Shown here: positions 37,221-45,539 of the stretch, piece after piece | How positions within the stretch are numbered: the first letter of the stretch is position 1 | Layout of the letters: the number at the start of each line of letters is the position of its first letter | Assembly: GCF_000377645.1 (NCBI RefSeq) | Contig: NZ_KB898471.1 | Location: forward strand, 629,084-693,083 | Reading direction: 5' to 3' | DNA length: 64,000 bases | Source of the DNA: Thiomonas sp. FB-6 | GTDB lineage: Bacteria > Pseudomonadota > Gammaproteobacteria > Burkholderiales > Burkholderiaceae_C | Notes under the pieces: generated by a model | The model's database searches: none | Told to the model about the DNA's origin: nothing | The model's input: the letters and a program-made list of their open reading frames with translations, nothing else | Translations under genes and position numbers: made by a program

Positions 37221-38053
37221 GCTGCGACTCCCGCCTTGGCAGTGCGCGCATAGGTCTGCTCGACCTCCTCGCGCAGGGACTCCCAGATCTGCTGGTACAA
37301 CTCCAGGAAGCGGGGCTGGAAGCGGATCTCCTGCACGGCTCCGCGCGGGCGCGGCAGGTCCACCTCGAACACCGCCTTCACGGTGGCGGGACTGGCCGTC
37401 ATCACCACCACGCGGTCAGCCAGGGCGATGGCCTCCTCGATGTCGTGGGTGACGAACAGGACCGTGGGACGCGTGCGCTCCCACAGTTCGAGTAGCTCGT
37501 GGGACATGATGGCCCGCGTCTGCACGTCGAGCGCGGAAAAGGGCTCGTCCATCAGCAGCAGCGAGGGCTCGTTGATCAATGCCGCGGCCATGCTCACGCG
37601 CTTGCGCATGCCCCCGGAGAGCTGGTAGGGATAGAAGTTCTCGAAACCGGCGAGCCCCACCAGGCGCAGCCAGTCGCGCGCGCTGTTCTCGGCCTGCCTG
37701 CGCGGCGTGCCGGCCAGCATGGGCCCCAGCGCGACATTCGCCAGCACGCTTTTCCAGGGCAGCAGCACGTCGTTCTGGAACACGAAGCTGGCGCCCTGCG
37801 CGATGCCCCGCACCGGCGCTCCTCCGACACGCACCTCTCCCGCGCTCGCGCGGTACAGCCCGGCGGCCAGGGTCAGCGTGGTCGACTTGCCGCAACCCGT
37901 GGGGCCGACCACGGCGCAGAACACGCCGGGTTCGACCTTCAACGTGACGTCGCGCATCGCCACCTTCTCCTCGCCGTCGCGGGTCACGAAACGCTTGGTG
38001 ACGCCGCTGAACTCGACGCCGCCGCGCCTTTGGGTCCTCGCTGCCTGATTCAT
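37217..38053 (-). CDS. ABC transporter ATPase (TauB/SsuB family)
   Basis: 278 residues with Walker A GPTGCGKSTT near residue 51, Q-loop FVFQNDVLLPW, signature LSGGMRKRVSMA, Walker B LLLMDEPFSALD and switch His in FVTHDIEEA. C-terminal 50 residues are the short tail common in TauB/SsuB ATPases. The ATG at 38053 was chosen; an upstream GTG (38062) would add three residues. It is the first ABC gene after the porin. Confidence 0.93.
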   Translation of the reverse strand: MNQAARTQRRGGVEFSGVTKRFVTRDGEEKVAMRDVTLKVEPGVFCAVVGPTGCGKSTTLTLAAGLYRASAGEVRVGGAPVRGIAQGASFVFQNDVLLPWKSVLANVALGPMLAGTPRRQAENSARDWLRLVGLAGFENFYPYQLSGGMRKRVSMAAALINEPSLLLMDEPFSALDVQTRAIMSHELLELWERTRPTVLFVTHDIEEAIALADRVVVMTASPATVKAVFEVDLPRPRGAVQEIRFQPRFLELYQQIWESLREEVEQTYARTAKAGVAA

Positions 38054-38186
38054 GGATTCCACACTCGATGTTGCGCGCCGCGCCCAGCGGACGCGGCGCA
38101 GGCTCTCTCAAGAAAATGCCGGGCCGCCCGAAGTTTTCTTGACCCCCACGGGAGGCGGGCTGGGCGCAGCCCGGCCCTGGGGGCGC

Positions 38187-39713
38187 TCAGAAATGCCAGA
38201 TGCCGCCGAACTCCAGCCGGGAGGCGTTGGCGGGTGCCAGCCCCGTCGAGCTCTGGAAGGTCTTGCGACCCCACATGTACTCGACGCCCAGATCGACCGA
38301 AGGCACCGGCTGCTCGATCAGGTTCACGTGCACGGTCTCGGTCTTCACCGCGTTCTGCGAATCGGCCGGCAGGAAGGCTGCCAGCGATTGGTGATTCACG
38401 CCCAGTCCGATGTTGGAGCGCAGCTTCGAGCTCCACCAGTGCTGCGCGTACAGGGTCAGCCCGGTGTCGTTCTGCACGTCCACGGCCGCGGCGCCGGTGG
38501 GGTTCGCCGCGGTACCGTCGTTGACCGCCAGCACCGAGGCCACGTTGGCGCCGAAGTCGTCGGGCAGGTAGCGGCCGACGGCGCCGAACCAGGCCTGGAA
38601 GCCCCCGTTGTCACGCCCGTAGCCGCCGTGGCCGTCCGGCAGGTTGAGGGTCGCCCCGACGATGCCCCCGCCCGCCCACTTGGTCGTGCGCACGCCGTTC
38701 ATGTCGGTAAAGCCCAGCTCGCGCACCAGTCCGGACAACTGGAAATGACCCCAGTCCCCGCTTTTCTGGAAATTCGCCGTCAGGTCGGGAAAGGGATTGG
38801 TCTTGGTCGCGACCTCGATGTTGTCCTGCGTGTCCTGGTAGCCCGTCTGCGGGTTCTCCAGCGCCAGGCCCAGCTGCGCGCCTCGCCGGAAGTGGAAGGT
38901 GTAGCGAACCTGCGGCGTGTGTCCGCCCGGAACGCCCGCGGGGCCCGCGTTGTCGAAGGTCTCGGCCTGGTCGGCGTCGTCGATGAAGTTGGAGTTGGCT
39001 TGCCCGAACAACCAGTTGCCCAGGGTGCCGTAGGCGTACACGATGCGCGCGCCCCAGTTGTTGTTCTGCAGCGCCTGGCCGTTGTCACCGCCCGGCGTGT
39101 AGCCGTAGAAATCCAGCGAGATGTTGGTGCCGATGTCGCCGTAGCTGCTCGGCGTGCTGGTGGTGACGATCAGGCGCGAAACCTTGTCCTGCGCATGGAA
39201 GGTGCGCTGGGACTGCGCGCGCGACACCGATCCCGGCGGCGTCAGGTTGCCGATGGCGAACTTGGGCCCCAGGTTCTCGGTCGGGTCGTAGATGCCCTGG
39301 AAGTTGACGAAGCCGCCGACATGCACCGAGGTCTGGCTGCCCGGCACGATGAACGAGCCGGGCATCGCGCCCTTGCGCAGGTACTGGGCCTGTCCGCTCA
39401 TCGCCTCGGCGCGTGTCGGAGTCAGCGCCGGGCCCGTTGCCGCTGCGGCCGCGACGCTGGCCTGCACGCGCTGCTGGGCCTGCTCCAGCGCCTGCTGGTG
39501 CTGCTGCTCCTGGGCCTGTTGCGCCACCAGTTGCTGCAACCGGGCGTTCAACGCGTCGATTTCGCCTTGCAGCTGGTGCAATTGCTGGAGCTGCCCCGCG
39601 TGGGCCGCGGGGAGGGCCAGGGGCCCGATCAGCGTGGCCAGCACTACGCTGGCGAGGGTGCGCATGCGCAGCGGGGGAACCTGCGGCCGGCCTGCGGCAA
39701 AGCCTTGCTTCAT
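38187..39713 (-). CDS. DcaP-like trimeric outer membrane porin
   Basis: 508 residues: signal peptide (residues 11-37), an N-terminal coiled coil rich in Gln/Leu (about 40-85), then a beta-barrel ending in phenylalanine (FGGIWHF), as outer membrane proteins do. The barrel has DcaP motifs GGFVNFQGIYDPTE, NISLDFYGY and NWLFGQANSNFIDDADQAETFDNAGP. DcaP porins let dicarboxylic or aromatic acids cross the outer membrane. An AAGGAG site lies nine bases before the ATG. It is on the same strand, 133 bp before the ABC ATPase, and probably supplies that system. Confidence 0.9.
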   Translation of the reverse strand: MKQGFAAGRPQVPPLRMRTLASVVLATLIGPLALPAAHAGQLQQLHQLQGEIDALNARLQQLVAQQAQEQQHQQALEQAQQRVQASVAAAAATGPALTPTRAEAMSGQAQYLRKGAMPGSFIVPGSQTSVHVGGFVNFQGIYDPTENLGPKFAIGNLTPPGSVSRAQSQRTFHAQDKVSRLIVTTSTPSSYGDIGTNISLDFYGYTPGGDNGQALQNNNWGARIVYAYGTLGNWLFGQANSNFIDDADQAETFDNAGPAGVPGGHTPQVRYTFHFRRGAQLGLALENPQTGYQDTQDNIEVATKTNPFPDLTANFQKSGDWGHFQLSGLVRELGFTDMNGVRTTKWAGGGIVGATLNLPDGHGGYGRDNGGFQAWFGAVGRYLPDDFGANVASVLAVNDGTAANPTGAAAVDVQNDTGLTLYAQHWWSSKLRSNIGLGVNHQSLAAFLPADSQNAVKTETVHVNLIEQPVPSVDLGVEYMWGRKTFQSSTGLAPANASRLEFGGIWHF

Positions 39714-39908
39714 CGATGTCTCCTTTTGGTATGGGCGCCGTGGCGGGCGCATTCCTCTTGCGAGGCGGAGCCATCGTAGAAATCGCTAGCTGGCAACTCG
39801 CTGGCAGCGCATGCCGCGATTTGCCCGAGTTTTCCCTAGGAGCCTGGGCGGCAGAGGGAGCCGTCGCGAAATTCGTCAGGGGCGAGGACAGTTCGGGGGC
39901 GGCGAGGA

Positions 39909-39930
39909 GCCCATAGTGGGCACTATGGGC
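39909..39930. promoter_or_regulatory. Perfect 9-bp inverted repeat between porin and DUF1697 genes
   Basis: GCCCATAGT and ACTATGGGC flank GGGC in the 327-bp region upstream of the porin and downstream of the DUF1697 gene. It has no T-tract, so it may be a regulator site or a processing hairpin. The rest of 39714-40040 shows no gene or motif I can name. Confidence 0.45.
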
Positions 39931-40040
39931 GACGAGTCGACGCCGGAATGGACCGGCCCTGGCGAATTGCAGCAGGCTCGGCCTCTGCCGCCCGGGCTCC
40001 TCGTGCGCCTGGGCCGGCCGGCACCGGCGCCTGCGCGGCC

Positions 40041-40556
40041 TCAGGCGCGCGCGCAGCGCGCCACCGTGTCCAGGGTGCGCGTGGTGATCGCGGTGCCGAA
40101 GGCACGCTCGATGAGCTGCATGAACACCGGCCCCTTGGGCGTGGGCACATAGGCCGAGTACACCTCGCGGCCCTGCACCAGGAACACCGAGGCGAAGTCC
40201 CGGGTCAGGGGCAGGGCGACGCGAGGCTCGGCCGCCTCGCGCAGGAAGGACACCACGCGCCTGGCCTCGGGCGGGATGCCGTGGCGTGCGTACGGGTCCG
40301 CGGCGAGCAGCCCTCGCAGGTGCTCGACGGGACGCACGATGGCGGGAAAGACCTTGCCCAGTTGCGCGGCCATCGCCGCCTCGGCGAGTTGCTCCAGCCG
40401 GTGTTCGTCGTCCGCCGGCGCGTCGAAGGCGACGTTGCCGCTGCCAAGCACCGTGCGTACCTGCCCGAAGCCTGCCGCCTCGAAGGCGGCACGCAGCGCT
40501 GGCATGCTGGCGTTGACGGGGCTGACGCCCCGGAGAAAGGCAAGGTAGCGAGTCAT
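40041..40556 (-). CDS. DUF1697 family protein
   Basis: 171 residues starting MTRYLAFLRGVSPVNASMPALRAAFEAAGF with LGSGNVAFDAP, matching DUF1697 (YLAFLRGINVGG...M..L...e.lGf..v.TyiqSGNvvF). Function unknown; the family has a two-domain ferredoxin-like fold and is cytoplasmic. The gene is monocistronic by spacing: 45 bp after the Crp/Fnr gene on the same strand. Confidence 0.88.
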   Translation of the reverse strand: MTRYLAFLRGVSPVNASMPALRAAFEAAGFGQVRTVLGSGNVAFDAPADDEHRLEQLAEAAMAAQLGKVFPAIVRPVEHLRGLLAADPYARHGIPPEARRVVSFLREAAEPRVALPLTRDFASVFLVQGREVYSAYVPTPKGPVFMQLIERAFGTAITTRTLDTVARCARA

Positions 40557-40601
40557 GGTGCCCCGACAAGCCTGGCAGGCTGTTGAAATACCGAGGATGG
40601 T

Positions 40602-41351
40602 TCAAGCAGACCCGGTGGACGAACGGGTCCTTCGCCGGCGGGCGCCCGCATCAAGCCCGGGCGGAGTGGCGGGCGGTGACGAACTCGCTGGCTCCGATGC
40701 GCATTGCCGCGGGCGCCGACGCGCTGGCGCTTGCGGCTGCGTAGCCGCGCAGCGCAGTTCCGCGCCCTGCACGCTCAGCACGGCGTCACGCTGCAGCCGT
40801 GCCAGTGCGCGGTACAGGGCCTCCGGGGTGAGGCCCAGTTCGGCCGCCCAGGCGCGGCGCGTGGAGGGCAGCACCAGCACGCCGTCCCGGCCCTCGGTCT
40901 CGACGGCGTGCACAATGCGCTGCTCGGCGCTCCTGAGGCTCAGGCGTTCGCAGCGCAGGCGCGCCGCGCGCAATTGCCCGGCCAGGCGCGCGGCCCACCA
41001 CAGCGCAAGCCCCGGGGTCTCCTGCAGGAGCTGCAGCAGCCGCGGGCGCGCGAAGCCCCAGACCACGGAGGCGCGGGCCGCCAGCGCGTCGCAGTGGTAG
41101 TGCCGCGCCTGCAGGCTGGCCTCGGCCACGAAGCCTTCGCGCACGCGTTGCAGGATCAGCGTCTGGCCCTGGAGAGAATCGCGTTGCAGCACGATCTCGC
41201 CGGATTCCACCCAATAGACGTGGGTGGGTGCGCTGCCGCCCAGAAACAGGCGATCCCCGGCCCGCAGATCGCTGCGCACGCCTAGGCGGCGCAGATGCTC
41301 GGGCCAGGCCTCGGCTTGGTCATGGGGGATCGGCGAGGGCGCGTCGGACAT
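40602..41351 (-). CDS. Crp/Fnr family transcription regulator
   Basis: 249 residues. A cyclic-nucleotide-like sensor domain (LRAGDRLFLGGSAPTHVYWVESGEIVLQ, about residues 28-60) is followed by a dimer helix and a winged HTH (STRRAWAAELGLTPEALYRALARLQRD, about 165-200). No N-terminal Cys cluster as in FNR, so it is more like DNR/NnrR heme sensors or a Crp branch. The last 45 residues are a basic low-complexity tail. Start MSDAPS was taken because ATGs at 41417 and 41429 lie in a palindrome that looks like its own or FNR's binding site; ribosome sites are weak for all. Confidence 0.8.
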   Translation of the reverse strand: MSDAPSPIPHDQAEAWPEHLRRLGVRSDLRAGDRLFLGGSAPTHVYWVESGEIVLQRDSLQGQTLILQRVREGFVAEASLQARHYHCDALAARASVVWGFARPRLLQLLQETPGLALWWAARLAGQLRAARLRCERLSLRSAEQRIVHAVETEGRDGVLVLPSTRRAWAAELGLTPEALYRALARLQRDAVLSVQGAELRCAATQPQAPARRRPRQCASEPASSSPPATPPGLDAGARRRRTRSSTGSA

Positions 41352-41415
41352 CGGGACATCGGGGAACAAGGGCGAGGGCTTCGGGCAGCGCGCCTCGCGC
41401 AACCGCGCCGCAAAC

Positions 41416-41429
41416 ATGATCGCGATCAT
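41416..41429. promoter_or_regulatory. FNR/DNR-like box
   Basis: ATGATCGCGATCAT is a perfect palindrome with TGAT-N4-ATCA core, one mismatch per half from the FNR consensus TTGAT-N4-ATCAA. It sits in the 134-bp gap between the Crp/Fnr gene and the cytochrome gene, 57 bp before the latter's start, a position that could activate it under low oxygen or NO. Confidence 0.6.
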
Positions 41430-41485
41430 AGGCTGAAGGCTCCCCCCGTCTGTAAGCTGCTTGCACCGAATTCCTGGAGCCCTCC

Positions 41486-41998
41486 GTGAAACCTCGCCTT
41501 TCGACCGTCCTGCCGGGCGGCCTGCTGTTGGCCCTCGCCCTCACCGGCGCGGCGGCCCACGACATGCCCATGCACCCGGGCTCGATGCCGCCGGCGGCCT
41601 CCACTGCGCTGCCCGCCGCGCCGCAGGCCGACGGCCGCGCCGAGGTGCGCTTTCCGCCGGAGCTGCGGCGGGAGGTGCTGGCGACCATGCGCATGCATCT
41701 GCAGGGGCTGGCCGAGATCCAGCAGGCGATGTCGCAGGGCCGGTTCGACGATGCGGCGCGCGTGGCCTCGATGACCCTGGGCATGTCCTCCATGCACGGC
41801 GACCAGGCGGAGCAGGAGGCGCGCTACATGCCGCCGGGCATGCGCGAGCTCGGTGCCCGCCTGCACATGCAGACGGGCGAGTTCATCCTGGCGGCCCAGG
41901 ACGCGACCGCCACGGGCGACCTGCACAAGCCGCAGATGGTGTTCGGCCGCATGATGCAGACCTGCGTGGCCTGCCACGCGGCCTACAGGCTGCAGTAG
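41486..41998 (+). CDS. Exported c-type cytochrome with C-terminal heme motif
   Basis: 170 residues: signal peptide (about 1-24, ALALTGAAAHD), a Met/His/Pro-rich segment (DMPMHPGSMPP) that may bind copper, then helices and a C-terminal heme site TCVACHAAYRLQ (CxxCH). A heme at the C-terminus of a helical bundle is the class II (cytochrome c') layout. Such proteins carry electrons or bind NO. Start is a GTG with GGAG seven bases upstream. An FNR-like box lies upstream and the MBL-fold gene follows by 25 bp. Confidence 0.85.
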   Translation: MKPRLSTVLPGGLLLALALTGAAAHDMPMHPGSMPPAASTALPAAPQADGRAEVRFPPELRREVLATMRMHLQGLAEIQQAMSQGRFDDAARVASMTLGMSSMHGDQAEQEARYMPPGMRELGARLHMQTGEFILAAQDATATGDLHKPQMVFGRMMQTCVACHAAYRLQ

Positions 41999-42023
41999 CC
42001 CCCGGAACAAGGAGCGGACGGCC

Positions 42024-42968
42024 ATGGCCCGGACCCTGCTGAAGTTGTTGCTGCCACTGGCCCTGTTCGCCGCGGCCCTGAGCGCACGCGGCGCGGTGCT
42101 GGACGTCGTGCCCGTGCGCGCTCAGGTCTACGCGCTGGTCGGCCCGCTGGGCCAGCGCGACGCGGCCAACGCCGGCGACAACGCCACCTTCGGCGCGGTG
42201 CTCACGCCCGAGGGGGTGATCCTGATCGACAGCGGCGCCGGCGACGCCGGGGCCCAACTCATCGCCCAGGCGCTGCGCGGCGTGACCAGCCTGCCGGTGC
42301 GCTGGGTGATCAACACCGGCAGCCAGGATCACCGATGGCTGGGCAATGCCTGGTTCGCCGCCCGCGGCGCCAGGATCATCGCGCTGCAAGCCACCGTCAG
42401 GGAGCAGCGCGCCCAGGCCGCGCAGGAAACCCAGGCGCTGGCGCAAGGGCCCGGGGCGGCAGAGCCTTCCCTGGCCCCGATGAGCAGCCCCGATCCGCTC
42501 GCGGGCGACGAGGCCCGGCTGGTGCTGGGCGGCGTACCGCTGGAGCTGCGGCGCTTCGGCCCAGGGCATTTTCCGGGGGATGCGGTGGTGTGGCTGCCCG
42601 GGCCGCGCGTGGCCTTCGCCGGGGACCTGGTGTTCGCGGACCGCATGCTCGGCCTGCTGGACAACGGCAGCCGGGTCGATCAGTGGGCACGCAGTTTTCA
42701 CGCCTTCGAGTCGGCCCTGCATGCGCAAGTGATCGTGCCGGGCCATGGTCGTCCCTGCACGCCGGCGCAGGCCCGCGCACAGACCGGCGACTACCTGGAC
42801 TGGCTGGTCCGCGAGACCCGTCCCGCCGCCGAGAATATGGAGGACCTGGAGCAGGCGGTCACGCGCATCGACGCAGCCACGCCGCCAGGCTTGCGCAAGC
42901 TGGCCAACGCGCAGGAACTCAACCGCAAGAACATCCAGCGCGCCTACCTGCAGTTCCAGATGCCCTGA
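42024..42968 (+). CDS. Exported MBL-fold protein with altered metal site
   Basis: 314 residues with a signal peptide (about 1-23). It has the metallo-beta-lactamase fold but the first metal motif HxHxDH reads TGSQDH (residues 98-103), so both leading His are Thr and Ser. Other ligands remain: GPGHFPGDAVVW (His), AFAGDLVFADR (Asp) and VIVPGHGRP (His). It is therefore probably a one-metal or non-canonical enzyme; similar NTxxQDHRWLGN motifs are, to my recollection, a family trait rather than a mutation here. Likely cotranscribed with the cytochrome and acting in the periplasm. Confidence 0.85.
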   Translation: MARTLLKLLLPLALFAAALSARGAVLDVVPVRAQVYALVGPLGQRDAANAGDNATFGAVLTPEGVILIDSGAGDAGAQLIAQALRGVTSLPVRWVINTGSQDHRWLGNAWFAARGARIIALQATVREQRAQAAQETQALAQGPGAAEPSLAPMSSPDPLAGDEARLVLGGVPLELRRFGPGHFPGDAVVWLPGPRVAFAGDLVFADRMLGLLDNGSRVDQWARSFHAFESALHAQVIVPGHGRPCTPAQARAQTGDYLDWLVRETRPAAENMEDLEQAVTRIDAATPPGLRKLANAQELNRKNIQRAYLQFQMP

Positions 42969-42993
42969 GCCGGCAGCGGCACGCGGCGTGGCG

Positions 42994-43239
42994 TCAGCAG
43001 CAGCCCGCGCCCGGGGCGCGGCGTGCGTCCGCGGCGGCCGCGCGTTGCGCCTGCACCGGCGGGCACGGTACCGAACCGTAGGAACAGAACACGCAGCAAT
43101 CGCCGGCCAGCGGACGCAACAGCCTGCGGCATGCCGGGCACTCGTGAAAGTACCGACATGCGTCGACCGGCATGGTCTCGCGGCTGGAGAAGCCGCAATG
43201 CGGGCAGCTCAGCACGGACTCGAGAACGATGGCGGACAT
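42994..43239 (-). CDS. GDCCVxC domain-containing small Cys-rich protein
   Basis: 81 residues starting MSAIVLESVLSCPHCGFSSRETMP, with CPHC, ECPACRR and the name-giving GDCCVFCSYGSVPCPP. Ten or so cysteines indicate metal binding, probably zinc or iron; homologues may be selenoproteins or neighbours of mercury transport genes. The end carries an Ala/Arg tail and CC. It converges on the MBL-fold gene. A longer start is possible but the family start is MS(x)IVLES. Confidence 0.85.
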   Translation of the reverse strand: MSAIVLESVLSCPHCGFSSRETMPVDACRYFHECPACRRLLRPLAGDCCVFCSYGSVPCPPVQAQRAAAADARRAPGAGCC

Positions 43240-43406
43240 GGCGTGTGCCGGGGGGCGAGTACCGGGCAGCATACGCCGCCCCGCCCCGCGCAAGCTCGCG
43301 CACACGCACCGGCACACGCGCCAGCGCGCAATCCCCCATGCGTTTGCGGGTACGCTCGTGGCAACATGGCAGCGCGCGCAGCCGCCCAGGCCCGCATTCC
43401 GACACC

Positions 43407-45041
43407 ATGCCCTTGCGACGCCTCACCCTGACCGAGCGTGCCGCGCCGATTCGCTATGCGACGGCAAGCGCGATATTCATCGCAGCCCTCGCGCTGCGCT
43501 TTGCCGTGCTGCCCGTGGATCAGCGCGCCGGATTTATCACGTTCTATCCGGCCATAGTCCTTGTCTTCTATCTATGCGGCACCGGGGCCGGCGTGTGGGT
43601 GCTGGCGCTCAGCGCGGCCTGCGGCCTGTACATCTTCTACCCGCCGCACTGGGGGTGGACGCTGACGCCCACCTCGGCGCTGGTTGCGCTGTCCTTCGTC
43701 GGCTCCTCGCTGATCATCGCGCTGGTCATGCGCAGCCTGCAGAACACGAACGCGCGCCTGGGCGTGGCGCTGGCCCGCGTGGAACTCAGCGATGCGCGCT
43801 GGCGGGCCATGGTCAACGACCAGAGCGACGTCGTGCTGCGCTTCGACGAGCGCGGGGCCGTGCTGTTCGCCAACGAGACCGCGCAGCGCCTGTTCGGCGA
43901 GGCCGCCCAGCCGGGACGACCGGGCAGCTGGCAGCAGGCCGTGCACCCCGACGACCTGCCCGGGGTGCTGGAGCGCCTGGCCCGCATGAGCCCGGCCAGG
44001 CCCAGCGTGCGCTTCGACTGCCGCGTGCTCGACCTCGACGGCGAGGTGCACTGGATCGATTTCGTCGACCACGCCTTCCACGACGCGGCGCAGCGCCTGC
44101 TGGAGGTGCAGAGCGTGGGGCGCGAGGTCACGGAACTGACCGAGGCGCGCCAGGTGCTCGAGGGCGTGGTGCGCGAACAGCATGCCATGCTGCACAGCGA
44201 CCTGCTCGGCATCATCAAGATCCGCAAGCGCGAGACCGTCTGGGCCAACTCGGCTTTTGAACGCATGTTCGGCTACGAACCCGGGGAACTCCTAGGCAAA
44301 TCCACCAGGATCCTCTACCCCGATGCCGCCGCCTACCTGGCGCTCGGACGCGAGGCCTACCAGGTGCTGCAGGCGGGCGGAACCTACCGCGCCCAGGCAC
44401 GCATGGTGAACAAGACCGGCGGCACCCTGTGGGTGGACATCAGCGGCACCATGCTGGTGCCGGAGCGCGACGAATCCCTGTGGATGATGCTGGACATCAC
44501 CGCGCTGAAGGCCCACGAACAACGCATCGAGGCCCTGGCCTACCGCGACGTGCTGACCGGCCTGCCCAACCGTGCGCTGCTGCTGCAGCTGCTGGAGCGC
44601 GAGCTGGCCGCGCGTCGGCGCCTGGACAATGAACTGGCCGTGTGTTTCGTCGACCTCGACAGCTTCAAGCCCATCAACGACGAGCATGGCCATGACGCGG
44701 GCGACCACGTGCTGCAGGTGGTGGCCGAGCGCCTGCAGGAAAGCGTGCGGGGCAACGACATCGTGGCGCGCCTGGGGGGCGACGAGTTCGTCGTGGTGCT
44801 CACCCACCTGCCCGACTCGGTGGTGGTGCGAGATACCCTGCAACGCCTGCTCGAGCGGCTGCGCGCGCCGATCGCCCTGCCCGACGGCGCCCTGGCCTGC
44901 GTGTCGGCCAGCATCGGCGTGGCCGTGTGTCCCGGCGACGCCCAGAGCACCCAGGGACTGCTGCGCTGCGCCGACCAGGCGATGTACGAGGCCAAGGGGG
45001 CCGGGCGCGACCAGATGCGCTTGTACGCGCAGGTGGCCTGA
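43407..45041 (+). CDS. Membrane PAS-PAS-GGDEF diguanylate cyclase
   Basis: 544 residues: four membrane helices of DUF4118/KdpD type (about 20-115), two PAS domains (about 130-255 with VHPDDLPGVLERL, and 265-380 with VWANSAFERMFGYEPGELLG), then GGDEF (about 385-540). The active site GGDEF is intact and an RxxD inhibitory site (RGND) is five residues upstream. It should synthesise c-di-GMP in response to a signal at the PAS domains. Start MPLRRL selected because the longer frame overlaps the GDCCVxC gene. Confidence 0.92.
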   Translation: MPLRRLTLTERAAPIRYATASAIFIAALALRFAVLPVDQRAGFITFYPAIVLVFYLCGTGAGVWVLALSAACGLYIFYPPHWGWTLTPTSALVALSFVGSSLIIALVMRSLQNTNARLGVALARVELSDARWRAMVNDQSDVVLRFDERGAVLFANETAQRLFGEAAQPGRPGSWQQAVHPDDLPGVLERLARMSPARPSVRFDCRVLDLDGEVHWIDFVDHAFHDAAQRLLEVQSVGREVTELTEARQVLEGVVREQHAMLHSDLLGIIKIRKRETVWANSAFERMFGYEPGELLGKSTRILYPDAAAYLALGREAYQVLQAGGTYRAQARMVNKTGGTLWVDISGTMLVPERDESLWMMLDITALKAHEQRIEALAYRDVLTGLPNRALLLQLLERELAARRRLDNELAVCFVDLDSFKPINDEHGHDAGDHVLQVVAERLQESVRGNDIVARLGGDEFVVVLTHLPDSVVVRDTLQRLLERLRAPIALPDGALACVSASIGVAVCPGDAQSTQGLLRCADQAMYEAKGAGRDQMRLYAQVA

Positions 45042-45067
45042 AGCCGCGCGCGCGGCGGGCCGGGTCC

Positions 45068-45436
45068 TCAGACCCCCGAGGACGCGGCGCGCGGCGCCGA
45101 GGCCCGGTCCCGCGGCGGCGGCGCCGACAGCGAGCGGCCCAGCGGGAAGAAATGCCAGGCCACGCCCAGGACCGCGACCGAGCGCGGATCGCCCGGATCG
45201 ATGCGGTACACCGAGAACAGCCCGAAGTTGCTGCGCCGCGTGTTCGACAGCAGGTACGAGCGTGTCAGGCCCGGCAGCAGGCCGGCAAAAAAGCCCACCG
45301 CGCCCGGAGCGTCCTCGAGCTGGGTGCGCGCGTAGGCCGCGAAATCGTCCAGCCCCGGGTTGCCCATCGCGAGCACGGCCACGATCACGGCGAGCACGGC
45401 GAGGATGCGAGGGGTCTTGGAAGCTGCGACTTTCAT
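45068..45436 (-). CDS. Small membrane-anchored protein, DUF4359-like
   Basis: 122 residues. One membrane helix near the N-terminus (RILAVLAVIVAVLAMGNP), then NPGLDDFAAYARTQL and a C-terminal SNFGLFSVYRID...VLGVAWHFFPLG. The Asn-Pro plus YARxQ pattern resembles DUF4359, found in small exported proteins. No function known. It lies between the GGDEF gene (convergent) and the gamma-glutamyltransferase gene. Confidence 0.65.
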   Translation of the reverse strand: MKVAASKTPRILAVLAVIVAVLAMGNPGLDDFAAYARTQLEDAPGAVGFFAGLLPGLTRSYLLSNTRRSNFGLFSVYRIDPGDPRSVAVLGVAWHFFPLGRSLSAPPPRDRASAPRAASSGV

Positions 45437-45539
45437 GGCTGGGACGGTCGGGGGTTGCGGCACGGCCGCGGGCGCGGCCTCGGCTCGACATTAGACCCCA
45501 AGGCGCGCCCAAGCCGGGCGCCAGCGCCTCGCGCCCCCT

